From the NCBI GenBank assembly GCA_948874605.1, contig CAQRXS010000004.1:1-33352 (forward strand): 33,352 nt of DNA, given 5' to 3'. Below, piece after piece: positions 7,394 to 14,163 of this stretch; the first letter of the stretch is position 1, and each line of letters begins with the position of its first letter. Source of the DNA: an uncultured Bacilli bacterium. Lineage in GTDB: Bacteria > Bacillota_I > Bacilli_A > RF39 > UBA660. The position numbers were made by a program, and so were the translations under genes. The notes beneath the pieces are model-generated. The model saw only the letters and a list, made by a program, of their open reading frames with translations, made no database searches and had not been told where the DNA came from.

Positions 7394-9577
7394 ATGAAGA
7401 TTATTAAAAGAGACGGACATATGGTTGATTATTGTCCTTCAAAAATTGAGGAAGCTATTCAAAAAGCTAATTTAGAAGTCGAAGAAGAGGAACAAGCAAG
7501 TAGTACACAGATAAAGAATATTATTAAATATATTGAAAAACTTGGTAAAAAAAGAATGCTTGTTGAAGATATTCAAGATACTATTGAAATGAAATTAATG
7601 AGTATTGGAAAGTATGAATTGGCTAAGAAGTATATAACATATCGATATACTAGGGAACTCGTTCGTAGAAGTAATACAACTGATTTAGCTATCAAAGAAT
7701 TAATTGATGGAGAAAACGAGTATTGGAATACAGAAAATTCAAATAAAGATGCAAAAGTGGTTACAACCCAACGTGATTATTTAGCTGGTATTACTAGTAC
7801 AGATATTACCAGAAGATTTTTACTTCCTGAGGATATTGTAAGAGCTCATGATGATGGAATTATACATTTTCATGATGCGGATTATTTTGCTCAAAATGCA
7901 CTACATAACTGTGAACTTATTAATTTAAATGATATGTTACAGAATGGAACTATTATAAATGGTGTAATGATTGAGAAACCTCATAAATTCTTGACGGCAT
8001 GTACCATTGCTACACAGATAATTCTTGGAGTTTCTTCTTCAAGTTATGGTGGTGCGTCAATATCACTTACACATTTGGCACCATTTGTTCGTGATAGTTA
8101 TAATTCTTATTTGAAAAAATATAAGGCCAGAAAATTAGCAAAAGATATTTGTGAAAAATATGCAAAAGAAGATACATTAAAAGAAGTAGAGGCAGGAGTT
8201 CAAACTTTTAATTATCAAGTTAATTCCATGACAAATACGAATGGTCAAGCTCCTTTCCTAAGTGTTTGTATGTATCTTGGAGAGACTGATGAATACAAAG
8301 AAGAATTAGCGATGGTTATAGAAGAATTTTTAAAACAAAGAATTCTAGGTTTTAAGAATTCTAAAGGTGTATATGTTACACCAGCTTTTCCTAAATTGCT
8401 TTATGTGTTAGAAGAAGATAATGTTCATGAAAACAGTAAATATTTTTATTTAACAAAATTGGCTGCAGAATGTACTGCAAAACGTATGGTGCCTGATTAT
8501 ATTTCTGAAAAGATTATGAAAGAACTTAAGATTAATCAATATGGGGAAGGCGATTGTTATCCTTGTATGGGATGTCGTTCTTTCTTAACTCCTTGGAAAA
8601 CTAAGGGGAATCCTTCTAAGGCATTAGATTATAAAGAAAATGTTGGAAAATATTATGGTAGATTCAATCAAGGGGTTGTAACAATTAACTTGGTTGATGT
8701 AGCATTATCTAGTGATAAAGACATGGATGCATTCTGGAAAATATTTGAAGAACGTCTTGAATTATGCCATCGTGCTTTACAAATCCGTCATAAACGTTTA
8801 AGTAAAGCAACTAGCGATATTGCACCTATTTTATGGCAACATGGAGCACTTGCACGTCTTGACAAGGGTGAATCTATCCATGATTTGCTACATAATGGTT
8901 ATTCAACAATATCTTTGGGTTATGCAGGTCTTTACGAATGTGTAAAATACATGACAGGACATAGTCATACAGATAATGGCGATGGAAAAGAATTTGGGCT
9001 TGCAGTTATGAAGAAACTTAATGAAGTATGTAATAAATGGAAAGATGCTGAAAATATTGATTATAGTGTATATGGTACACCAATTGAAGCAACTACCTAT
9101 AAATTTGCAAAGGCACTTAAGGAACGCTTTGGAGTGATTAAAGGAATTACGGATAGAGATTATATTACAAATTCTTATCATGTTCCTGTATTTGAAGAAA
9201 TTGATGCTTTTACTAAGTTGAAATTAGAAAGTGAATTCCAAGCTTTAAGTCCTGGAGGTGCGATTTCCTATATTGAGACACCTAATTTAACGAATAATCT
9301 TGAAGTCGTTATTGAAGTAATGCAGTTCATTTATGAAAATATAATGTATGCTGAATTAAATACGAAATCTGATTATTGTCAAGAATGTGGTTATACTGGA
9401 GAAATTTTAATTGATGATAAACTAGAATGGTATTGTCCAAATTGTGGAAACCGAGATCATGATAAGTTAAACGTTGCAAGACGTACTTGTGGGTATATTG
9501 GTTCAAATTTTTGGAATAAGGGTAGAACTCAAGAAATTAAAGAACGAGTTATGCACATTGATAACAAGGATAATTAA
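7394..9577 (+). CDS. nrdD: Anaerobic (class III) ribonucleoside-triphosphate reductase
   Basis: Glycyl-radical enzyme that reduces ribonucleoside triphosphates to deoxyribonucleotides without oxygen. Seen: N-terminal ATP-cone allosteric domain (KIIKRDGHMVDYCPSKIEEAI), catalytic barrel segments (NALHNCELINLNDMLQNG; SSSYGGASISL), a four-cysteine zinc site near the C-terminus (CQECG...CPNCG), and the glycyl-radical loop RRTCGYIGSNFWNKGR with the radical Gly at residue 700. The 727-residue length is normal. The ATG at 7394 is preferred over an in-frame TTG at 7388; the GGAAGG site is upstream. nrdG follows directly after the stop codon. The promoter carries a class II-type palindrome. No aerobic reductase is present in the window. 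Confidence 0.97.
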   Translation: MKIIKRDGHMVDYCPSKIEEAIQKANLEVEEEEQASSTQIKNIIKYIEKLGKKRMLVEDIQDTIEMKLMSIGKYELAKKYITYRYTRELVRRSNTTDLAIKELIDGENEYWNTENSNKDAKVVTTQRDYLAGITSTDITRRFLLPEDIVRAHDDGIIHFHDADYFAQNALHNCELINLNDMLQNGTIINGVMIEKPHKFLTACTIATQIILGVSSSSYGGASISLTHLAPFVRDSYNSYLKKYKARKLAKDICEKYAKEDTLKEVEAGVQTFNYQVNSMTNTNGQAPFLSVCMYLGETDEYKEELAMVIEEFLKQRILGFKNSKGVYVTPAFPKLLYVLEEDNVHENSKYFYLTKLAAECTAKRMVPDYISEKIMKELKINQYGEGDCYPCMGCRSFLTPWKTKGNPSKALDYKENVGKYYGRFNQGVVTINLVDVALSSDKDMDAFWKIFEERLELCHRALQIRHKRLSKATSDIAPILWQHGALARLDKGESIHDLLHNGYSTISLGYAGLYECVKYMTGHSHTDNGDGKEFGLAVMKKLNEVCNKWKDAENIDYSVYGTPIEATTYKFAKALKERFGVIKGITDRDYITNSYHVPVFEEIDAFTKLKLESEFQALSPGGAISYIETPNLTNNLEVVIEVMQFIYENIMYAELNTKSDYCQECGYTGEILIDDKLEWYCPNCGNRDHDKLNVARRTCGYIGSNFWNKGRTQEIKERVMHIDNKDN

Positions 9578-10087
9578 GTGAGATATCATAAAATTCGTAA
9601 AATGGATATATCTAATGGACCAGGAGTTAGGGTATCTATTTTTATGCAAGGATGCACTTTTAAATGCAAAAATTGTTTTAATCCAGCTACCCATGATTTT
9701 GAGGGCGGTACAGAATTTACTGCTGAGACTATTGAAGAAGTTTTACGATTATGTAATGAAAATTATATTGTTGGATTATCCATTTTAGGTGGTGAGCCTA
9801 TGCATCCTAAAAATATTGAGGGAACAACTTTGCTTGCTAAAGCTTTTAAAGAAAGATACCCAGAGAAAACTATTTGGAGTTGGACGGGATTTTTAATGGA
9901 TAGAGATTTACGTGGTAAAGAAGTTTTAAATTATTTGGATGTTTTAGTTGATGGACAGTATATAGATGAACTTCATAATCCAACTTTGAAATGGAAAGGT
10001 TCTTCTAATCAGCGTGTCATAGATGTACAAGCTTCTTTAAAAAATGATAAAATTATATTATTTGAAAGTGAACTTCAGCAAGTGTGA
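9578..10087 (+). CDS. nrdG: Anaerobic ribonucleotide reductase activating protein
   Basis: Radical SAM enzyme that generates the glycyl radical on NrdD using a [4Fe-4S] cluster and S-adenosylmethionine. The cluster motif CTFKCKNC gives C26-x3-C30-x2-C33; SILGGEPMHP supplies the glycine-rich SAM-binding segment, and GQYIDELHNPTLKWKGSSNQRVID is the typical C-terminal part. The length of 169 residues is standard. The start is GTG, immediately after the nrdD TAA, with AAGGAT inside the end of nrdD as ribosome site, so the two are translationally coupled. The stop codon is part of the terminator stem at 10071-10101. Confidence 0.96.
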   Translation: MRYHKIRKMDISNGPGVRVSIFMQGCTFKCKNCFNPATHDFEGGTEFTAETIEEVLRLCNENYIVGLSILGGEPMHPKNIEGTTLLAKAFKERYPEKTIWSWTGFLMDRDLRGKEVLNYLDVLVDGQYIDELHNPTLKWKGSSNQRVIDVQASLKNDKIILFESELQQV

Positions 10088-10101
10088 AGTTTTCTTTTTT
10101 T
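10071..10101 (+). terminator. nrdDG terminator
   Basis: AACTTCA (10071-10077) pairs with TGAAGTT (10085-10091), followed by TTCTTTTTTT. The stem includes the nrdG stop codon. Confidence 0.7.
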
Positions 10102-10129
10102 GACATTCATTGACATTTTAATTTTGTAA

Positions 10130-10158
10130 TTGCGTTTTTTAATTTTTACATATATGAT
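10130..10158 (+). promoter_or_regulatory. Promoter of the lipoprotein gene
   Basis: TTGCGT (10130-10135), 17 nt, TATGAT (10153-10158). The -10 overlaps a 10-bp perfect palindrome, ATGATATCAT (10154-10163). Confidence 0.45.
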
Positions 10159-10185
10159 ATCATAAATAGGAAAGGAGTTAGAGTT

Positions 10186-10620
10186 TTGAAAAAAATTGGA
10201 TGTGTGTTATTTATATTGCTTTTTTTGACTACTGGATGTTCGAAAGAGAAGAGCCTTTCTTGTTCTTTGAATGATGGTTATGGAGTTATGACGTTTATTT
10301 CAACCTTTGATGTTGATAAAAATGGTTCAGTTTATAAAAAAGGAACGTTTCAATACAACATTGATTTGTCAGGGTATAGCAATTACAACAAAGAGGCTTT
10401 AGAAAATCAGGATTTTTGTAGTGTTTTCCAATCTAGTTATAAAGATGGATTCTCAAATTGTGTTTCAACTTTGACAGATACAGGATTGTCTCTTACAGCT
10501 GATTTAGATGTTTATAAGTCCTTGTATTCTATGGGGGAATTTGATATTCTAATTTATAAGAATATGGAAGATACAAAAGAATATTTTGAAACTGCTGGAT
10601 TTACTTGTTCAGAACAGTAA
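10186..10620 (+). CDS. Putative lipoprotein, unknown function
   Basis: Secreted, lipid-anchored protein of 144 residues. It has a short basic N-terminus, a hydrophobic stretch (IGCVLFILLFL) and a lipobox-like LTTGC with the modified Cys at residue 18. The mature part has four further cysteines (residues about 26, 78, 92 and 141) that could form disulfides, and a beta-rich pattern (VMTFISTFDVDKNGSVYKKGTFQYNIDL). The pattern recalls small DUF1307-type lipoproteins, but I cannot assign it. The start is TTG at 10186, after AAAGGAG at about 9 nt. It stands alone between two terminators. Confidence 0.7.
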   Translation: MKKIGCVLFILLFLTTGCSKEKSLSCSLNDGYGVMTFISTFDVDKNGSVYKKGTFQYNIDLSGYSNYNKEALENQDFCSVFQSSYKDGFSNCVSTLTDTGLSLTADLDVYKSLYSMGEFDILIYKNMEDTKEYFETAGFTCSEQ

Positions 10621-10644
10621 AAAGGGAATGAGAACTCTTTTTTT
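10619..10644 (+). terminator. Terminator after the lipoprotein gene
   Basis: AAAAAGGG (10619-10626) pairs with CTCTTTTT (10635-10642) with one G-U, 8-nt loop, T run to 10644. Confidence 0.55.
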
Positions 10645-10815
10645 GTGTGTTTTTATAGCGAATTATTCATTATATTTTATGAATGTAAAATAAGAAATAA
10701 AGATATGTTCAGAATATATACAGGTGTTGGTGAAGTAATCCACAAGTGAGATGAATAATGATAATATTGCTGCTTTGGTTAAAGTGTTTTTAAACATATT
10801 TTTTTCTTTTTTTAA

Positions 10816-10821
10816 TAAAAT
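10816..10821 (+). promoter_or_regulatory. Possible -10 giving a leaderless mRNA
   Basis: TAAAAT at 10816-10821 lies 7 nt before the ATG at 10828, and no purine-rich ribosome site precedes that ATG. No clear -35 is seen. The message may start at or very near its initiation codon. Confidence 0.3.
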
Positions 10822-10827
10822 TGTAGT

Positions 10828-11781
10828 ATGAATAAATTATATTTAATGAAACATCCTGAGGTATTTCAGGGTAAGAAACATTTGAGTAGTGGCCATAGTT
10901 ATTTTGAGGGCTGGTATTTTAAGCATACGAATGGAAATGAAAGTATTTCTTTTATTCCGGGAATTCAAATCTCCGAAAATTGCCAAAAAGCTTTTTTACA
11001 AGTTATTACAAATACTGCTTCTTATTATGTAGATTATGATATATCTGAATTTCAATTTGAATTAAATCCATTTTTGGTTGCAGTTGGAAATAATACATTT
11101 TCAAAAGATAAGATTCATATTGATGTTTTTGATTCTTCTCAAAATCTTCAAATATATGGTGATTTGACTTATTCTGAAAGTAAGACTATTAAGACAAATT
11201 TTTTAAATCCAAATATCATGGGGCCTTTTTCTTATATTCCACGAATGGAGTGTAATCATGCAATCCTTAGTATGCGCAATAGAATAGATGGCTTTATAGA
11301 AATAAATGAGCAAAATATAGATTTTTCTAATGGTATAGGATATATTGAAAAAGATTGGGGTTATTCTTTTCCGAAATCTTATATTTGGTGTCAAGGAAAT
11401 AATTTTTTTGACTCAAATGCTAGTTTTATGTTATCTATTGCCGATATTCCTTTTTCTTTTCTTTCCTTTCGTGGACTCATTTGCGTTTTACTCATAGATA
11501 ATCAAGAGTTTAAGTTTACGACCTATAATAATTCTAAAATCTTAAAATATTCAGTAGAGGACTCTTCTTTTGAAATAACTTTAAAGAAAGGTGCTTATGA
11601 ATTAAAAATTCAAACTGAAAATGCACCAGGTCATACACTCTTAGCTCCTGTTCATGGTGAAATGAAAAAAGATATTTTAGAAAGTATTACAGCTACTATT
11701 ACCGTTACTTTAAAAAAACGTGGGCAAACTATTTTTCAAGATACAAGTATAAATTGTGGATTAGAGTTTGTTAAGGAATAA
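10828..11781 (+). CDS. Tocopherol cyclase-like (lipocalin-fold) protein
   Basis: 317-residue protein of the tocopherol cyclase-like / AttH-lipocalin group. The family signatures are near the N-terminus (GHSYFEGWYFKH) and in the middle (GIGYIEKDWGYSFPKSYIWCQGNNF). The fold is a pair of beta-barrels that bind hydrophobic molecules; plant members cyclise tocopherol precursors, but bacterial members in anaerobes have no known substrate, and no tocopherol pathway is expected here. No signal peptide is seen. No Shine-Dalgarno site precedes the ATG at 10828; an internal ATG (codon 7, 10846) also lacks one. It is alone in its unit. The family call is good, the function unknown. Confidence 0.8.
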   Translation: MNKLYLMKHPEVFQGKKHLSSGHSYFEGWYFKHTNGNESISFIPGIQISENCQKAFLQVITNTASYYVDYDISEFQFELNPFLVAVGNNTFSKDKIHIDVFDSSQNLQIYGDLTYSESKTIKTNFLNPNIMGPFSYIPRMECNHAILSMRNRIDGFIEINEQNIDFSNGIGYIEKDWGYSFPKSYIWCQGNNFFDSNASFMLSIADIPFSFLSFRGLICVLLIDNQEFKFTTYNNSKILKYSVEDSSFEITLKKGAYELKIQTENAPGHTLLAPVHGEMKKDILESITATITVTLKKRGQTIFQDTSINCGLEFVKE

Positions 11782-11886
11782 AGCGAAATGTGTTTTATAA
11801 ATATTTGAGATAATTTGGAAATTTTATTGTTCATAATAAGAATGATTGATTTAATAAATTTAATTTTTTAAGTCAGGTAGTTTTAT

Positions 11887-12009
11887 ATGATTAAAAATAC
11901 GTTTAGTACGACAGATGGAAATAGTATTGTTAGTATTGATCATGTTAAAAATATGACTGTTTTAAAGCGATTACCAAATAAACAAATTTTAGAAGATTTG
12001 AAGTGTTAA
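11887..12009 (+). CDS. Possible small ORF, 40 aa
   Basis: ATG at 11887 with AGGTAG 6 nt upstream; 40 codons to TAA. It starts MIKNTFSTTDGNSIVSID and ends LPNKQILEDLKC. No family is recognised and no good promoter is seen. It could be a real small protein or a gene remnant between the tocopherol-cyclase-like gene and the next orphan gene. Confidence 0.25.
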   Translation: MIKNTFSTTDGNSIVSIDHVKNMTVLKRLPNKQILEDLKC

Positions 12010-12021
12010 GATAATGTAAAA

Positions 12022-12049
12022 TTCACTAAAAATTCAGACAAAGTATAAT
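12022..12049 (+). promoter_or_regulatory. Promoter of the 220-aa orphan gene
   Basis: TTCACT (12022-12027), 16 nt, TATAAT (12044-12049). Predicted start is near 12056, just before the inverted repeat at 12060-12077; this excludes an in-frame ATG at 12053. Confidence 0.5.
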
Positions 12050-12059
12050 ACAATGTGTT

Positions 12060-12077
12060 CTATTCTAAATAGAATAG
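12060..12077 (+). promoter_or_regulatory. Inverted repeat at the 5' end of the orphan mRNA
   Basis: CTATTCTA / TAGAATAG with a 2-nt centre (AA), perfect 8-bp arms, starting about 4 nt after the predicted transcript start and ending at the GGGAGGA ribosome site. It is an operator or a 5' end hairpin. Confidence 0.45.
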
Positions 12078-12088
12078 GGAGGAATTGT

Positions 12089-12751
12089 ATGAAAACTTTT
12101 GAAGAATACAAAGAAAGTCGTACAAAGGAAATAACACGTGACTTAAAATATGCTGTGGCTCAATGTGATGAACCAAATGTGAGTATTCACACCAAGTATA
12201 AGCTAAGGAGCTTCATCGAAGCACAAGAAAATATGTTACGAAATATCGATGAAGTTGCAGTAATGGGAATAGGTTCGACTACAAATAGCTTAATTGAACA
12301 AATTCAAATTGCATACCAATTGTATCCAGATGAGTATTTTAAAAATCCTGAATCATTTATAACAAATCGTATAATAGGATATACACCAGATGGAAAACGA
12401 TTAGATCGTACATCTTATGGACAGGCCGAATGTGTCGAGCTTGGGATTACTCTAAATGATTTATCTTTTTTAAAAGATCGTAGACCAGTAGATCAAGAAA
12501 CAGCCGATATACTACGAAAAAATGTAAATAATATTTTTGGTACAGATATACCATTAAGTGGAGTGGAAGAACAAGCTCTTAAAGCTTATGAAACCAGTGA
12601 AGATGAACTATCTAAGGCTGATGCTTATGTTCGTTTAAAAGAACTTCAAAGAAATTCAGGAAAATTAAAAAATGGAGGAACTTATTTCTTTTTAGCTGAT
12701 GACCAAAAGTATCAAGAATCAAAAGCTATGTGTTCAGGTAGACAAATTTAG
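12089..12751 (+). CDS. Hypothetical protein, 220 aa, no recognised family
   Basis: No family recognised. Predicted soluble, with charged, mostly helical sequence; N-terminal part MKTFEEYKESRTKEITRDL, a stretch NRIIGYTPDGKRLDRTSYGQAE that looks like a loop-rich core, and a C-terminal part with helical DELSKADAYVRLKELQRN. ATG at 12089 follows GGGAGGA at 7 nt; the in-frame ATG at 12053 lies at the promoter and is rejected. The ribosome site and following bases (GGGAGGAATT) are the same as at the orphan gene 5529-6242, and both genes have an inverted repeat next to it, but the two proteins show no similarity that I can see. A weak hairpin (12782-12806) follows. Confidence 0.7.
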   Translation: MKTFEEYKESRTKEITRDLKYAVAQCDEPNVSIHTKYKLRSFIEAQENMLRNIDEVAVMGIGSTTNSLIEQIQIAYQLYPDEYFKNPESFITNRIIGYTPDGKRLDRTSYGQAECVELGITLNDLSFLKDRRPVDQETADILRKNVNNIFGTDIPLSGVEEQALKAYETSEDELSKADAYVRLKELQRNSGKLKNGGTYFFLADDQKYQESKAMCSGRQI

Positions 12752-12781
12752 TAATAATCTAGTTTTTTAAAATCTATTGAT

Positions 12782-12812
12782 AGAGATGCTGTATGTTGTC
12801 ATCTCTTCTTCT
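12782..12812 (+). terminator. Weak terminator after the 220-aa orphan gene
   Basis: AGAGATG (12782-12788) pairs with CATCTCT (12800-12806); followed by a T-rich tail (TCTTCTTTATTT) rather than a clean T run. Confidence 0.4.
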
Positions 12813-12957
12813 TTATTTACTAAAAAATAAATACTTTATGGAATCAAACAAAAAATAAATATATCAAAATCGAAAGTAAAATTTTTGCTATTTTTTAAGA
12901 AAGTAAGTTTCAGGATTTATAACCTGATTCTTTTTCTTTAAAAAGCTATATTTAGAA

Positions 12958-13077
12958 ATGTTTATGAAGAAAAAGTGGTTTACAATTAATGGTAACAATG
13001 TTAAAATAACTCATGAGAAAGAAATTTCTCCTTGCTTTTCACTTGATGAGAAGCCATTAGACCATAAGGAGGTGTAG
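12958..13077 (+). CDS. Possible small ORF ending just before rpsF, 39 aa
   Basis: ATG at 12958 (or 12964), 39 codons, TAG at 13075-13077, only 3 nt before the rpsF ATG. It starts MFMKKKWFTINGNNVKITHE and ends EKPLDHKEV. The last codons contain the rpsF Shine-Dalgarno site, as in translational coupling. Against it: no good ribosome site, and a convincing promoter (12979-13007) lies inside it. It may be a leader peptide, a remnant or chance; the same DNA reads well as a structured leader. Confidence 0.25.
   Translation: MFMKKKWFTINGNNVKITHEKEISPCFSLDEKPLDHKEV
12979..13007 (+). promoter_or_regulatory. Promoter of rpsF-ssb-rpsR
   Basis: TTTACA (12979-12984), 17 nt, TAAAAT (13002-13007); predicted start near 13014. 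Confidence 0.55.
13015..13071 (+). promoter_or_regulatory. Structured leader of rpsF with alternative pairings
   Basis: GAGAAA (13015-13020) and TTTCTC (13025-13030) form a 6-bp hairpin with a GAAA loop at the 5' end of the message. The overlapping CTCCTT (13028-13033) is also complementary to AAGGAG (13066-13071), the rpsF ribosome site. The two pairings cannot coexist, so the leader could switch translation. A second stem is CTTTTC/GAGAAG (13035-13040/13048-13053). The known S6:S18 leader motif with its CCG bulge is not evident. Confidence 0.4.
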
Positions 13078-13080
13078 AAA

Positions 13081-13371
13081 ATGAACAAATACGAAATTAT
13101 GTTTATTGTAAAAGCTACTATGGAAAGTGCTGATGTAAAGAAAACAGCTGAAACTTTTAAAAAATTAGTAACTGATTTAAATGGTAAAGTAGCAGAATAC
13201 AAAGAACTTGGTGAAAAGAAACTTGCTTATCCAGTTAAAAAAGAAGTTCATGGATATTATTATGTTATGCAAGTTGAAGCTGATAAAGCTTGTGTACAAG
13301 AATTTGACCGTAAAATTCGTTTAGATGAAAATGTTTTAAGACATTTAATCATTCGTCAAGAAGAGGAGTAA
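13081..13371 (+). CDS. rpsF: 30S ribosomal protein S6
   Basis: 96-residue S6 of the small ribosomal subunit, which pairs with S18 on 16S rRNA. Family features: MNKYEIMFIVKATM at the N-terminus, the central ELGEKKLAYPVKKEVHGYYYVMQVEA and the late FDRKIRLDENVLRHLIIR. Very strong AAGGAGGTG site. First gene of rpsF-ssb-rpsR, with 6 nt to ssb. The leader may be regulated by alternative pairing over the ribosome site. Confidence 0.97.
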   Translation: MNKYEIMFIVKATMESADVKKTAETFKKLVTDLNGKVAEYKELGEKKLAYPVKKEVHGYYYVMQVEADKACVQEFDRKIRLDENVLRHLIIRQEEE

Positions 13372-13377
13372 TATTAT

Positions 13378-13878
13378 ATGAATAAGGTAATTTTAATTGG
13401 TAGACTTGCTAGAGATCCTGAAATGAGAACAACTGGAAGTGGTGTATCTATGACACGTTTTACAGTTGCTGTTTCACGGCCTATTAATCCACAAAATGCA
13501 AATGGACAACCTCAAACTGATTTTATTAGTTGTATTGCTTGGCGTCGTCAAGCTGAAAATATTGCTAAATATTGTAGTAAAGGTTCTCAAGTTGCAGTGG
13601 ACGGTAGAATTCAAACTGGTTCTTTTGATGGTCAAGATGGTCAAAAACATTATACTACTGATATTGTAGCGGATAATGTTACTTTTCTTGGATCTCGTGG
13701 AACAACAGAGAGTTCTTCTTATGGAGCTCCGACATTCCCAGAGAGCAGTGCTAGCTATTCCCAATCAATGCCTACATATAATGAACCTCAATCGATGCCA
13801 TCAACAGATGTTACAGATGATCCATTTAAAGATTTTGGAGAAGAAATTGCTTTATCTGATGATGACTTACCATTCTAA
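13378..13878 (+). CDS. ssb: Single-stranded DNA-binding protein
   Basis: 166-residue SSB. N-terminal OB fold ([46 protein letters not shown]) at 1-110, then a Ser/Pro/Gln-rich flexible linker and the conserved acidic tip DDDLPF, which recruits DNA repair and replication partners. It coats single-stranded DNA in replication and in AddAB-RecA repair. Placed between rpsF and rpsR as in most Firmicutes. Confidence 0.97.
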   Translation: MNKVILIGRLARDPEMRTTGSGVSMTRFTVAVSRPINPQNANGQPQTDFISCIAWRRQAENIAKYCSKGSQVAVDGRIQTGSFDGQDGQKHYTTDIVADNVTFLGSRGTTESSSYGAPTFPESSASYSQSMPTYNEPQSMPSTDVTDDPFKDFGEEIALSDDDLPF

Positions 13879-13895
13879 GAAAGGAGAGTTTATTT

Positions 13896-14111
13896 ATGGC
13901 AGAATTTAGAAGAAAAAAGAAAAAAATATGTCAAATGTGTGCTGGAAAAAGCGTTGACTATAAAGATGTTATGATTGTTAATAAATATATTAGTGATAAA
14001 GGAAAAATCTTACCTCGTCGTATGACAGGGGCTTGCGCTAAGCATCAAAGACACATTGCAGAGCAAATTAAGTATGCTAGATTTATGGCTTTAATACCAT
14101 ATGTAAAATAA
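13896..14111 (+). CDS. rpsR: 30S ribosomal protein S18 (zinc-ligand-bearing form)
   Basis: 71-residue S18, the S6 partner on the platform of the small subunit ([36 protein letters not shown]). Unlike B. subtilis S18, it carries C12-x2-C15 and C47-x2-H50 (or H53), the pattern of zinc-binding C+ ribosomal proteins. Last gene of the rpsF operon; a terminator follows at 14113-14137. Start ATG after AAGGAGAG. Confidence 0.96.
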   Translation: MAEFRRKKKKICQMCAGKSVDYKDVMIVNKYISDKGKILPRRMTGACAKHQRHIAEQIKYARFMALIPYVK

Positions 14112-14112
14112 G

Positions 14113-14137
14113 AAACGCTTTTCAAAAGTGTTTTTTT
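14113..14137 (+). terminator. Terminator of the rpsF-ssb-rpsR operon
   Basis: ACGCTTTT pairs with AAAAGTGT (one G-U), then seven T (14131-14137). Confidence 0.7.
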
Positions 14138-14147
14138 CTGCTAAAAT
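14119..14147 (+). promoter_or_regulatory. Promoter of the HipA-like gene
   Basis: Extended -10 TGCTAAAAT (-10 at 14142-14147); TTTTCA at 14119-14124 with 17-nt spacing serves as a poor -35 that overlaps the preceding terminator. Predicted start is near 14154, 10 nt before the ATG. Confidence 0.45.
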
Positions 14148-14163
14148 TTGGTTAGTGATTAGT

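Noticed and set aside
8903..9181. Long open frames antisense to nrdD, M23 and addA genes
   Set aside because: They lie opposite strongly conserved coding sequence, have no ribosome sites and no recognisable protein features; they are codon-bias shadows.
10621..10827. Intergenic 207 bp before the tocopherol-cyclase-like gene
   Set aside because: Contains only a small ATTCAT/ATGAAT repeat and a 14-codon frame; no RNA gene or riboswitch that I can support.
12752..12806. Antisense sequence resembling an anti-repeat to the CRISPR repeat (AATAGATTTTAAAA), as a tracrRNA
   Set aside because: Match is short and AT-rich, overlaps a coding 3' end and lacks a following tracrRNA-like hairpin series and terminator.
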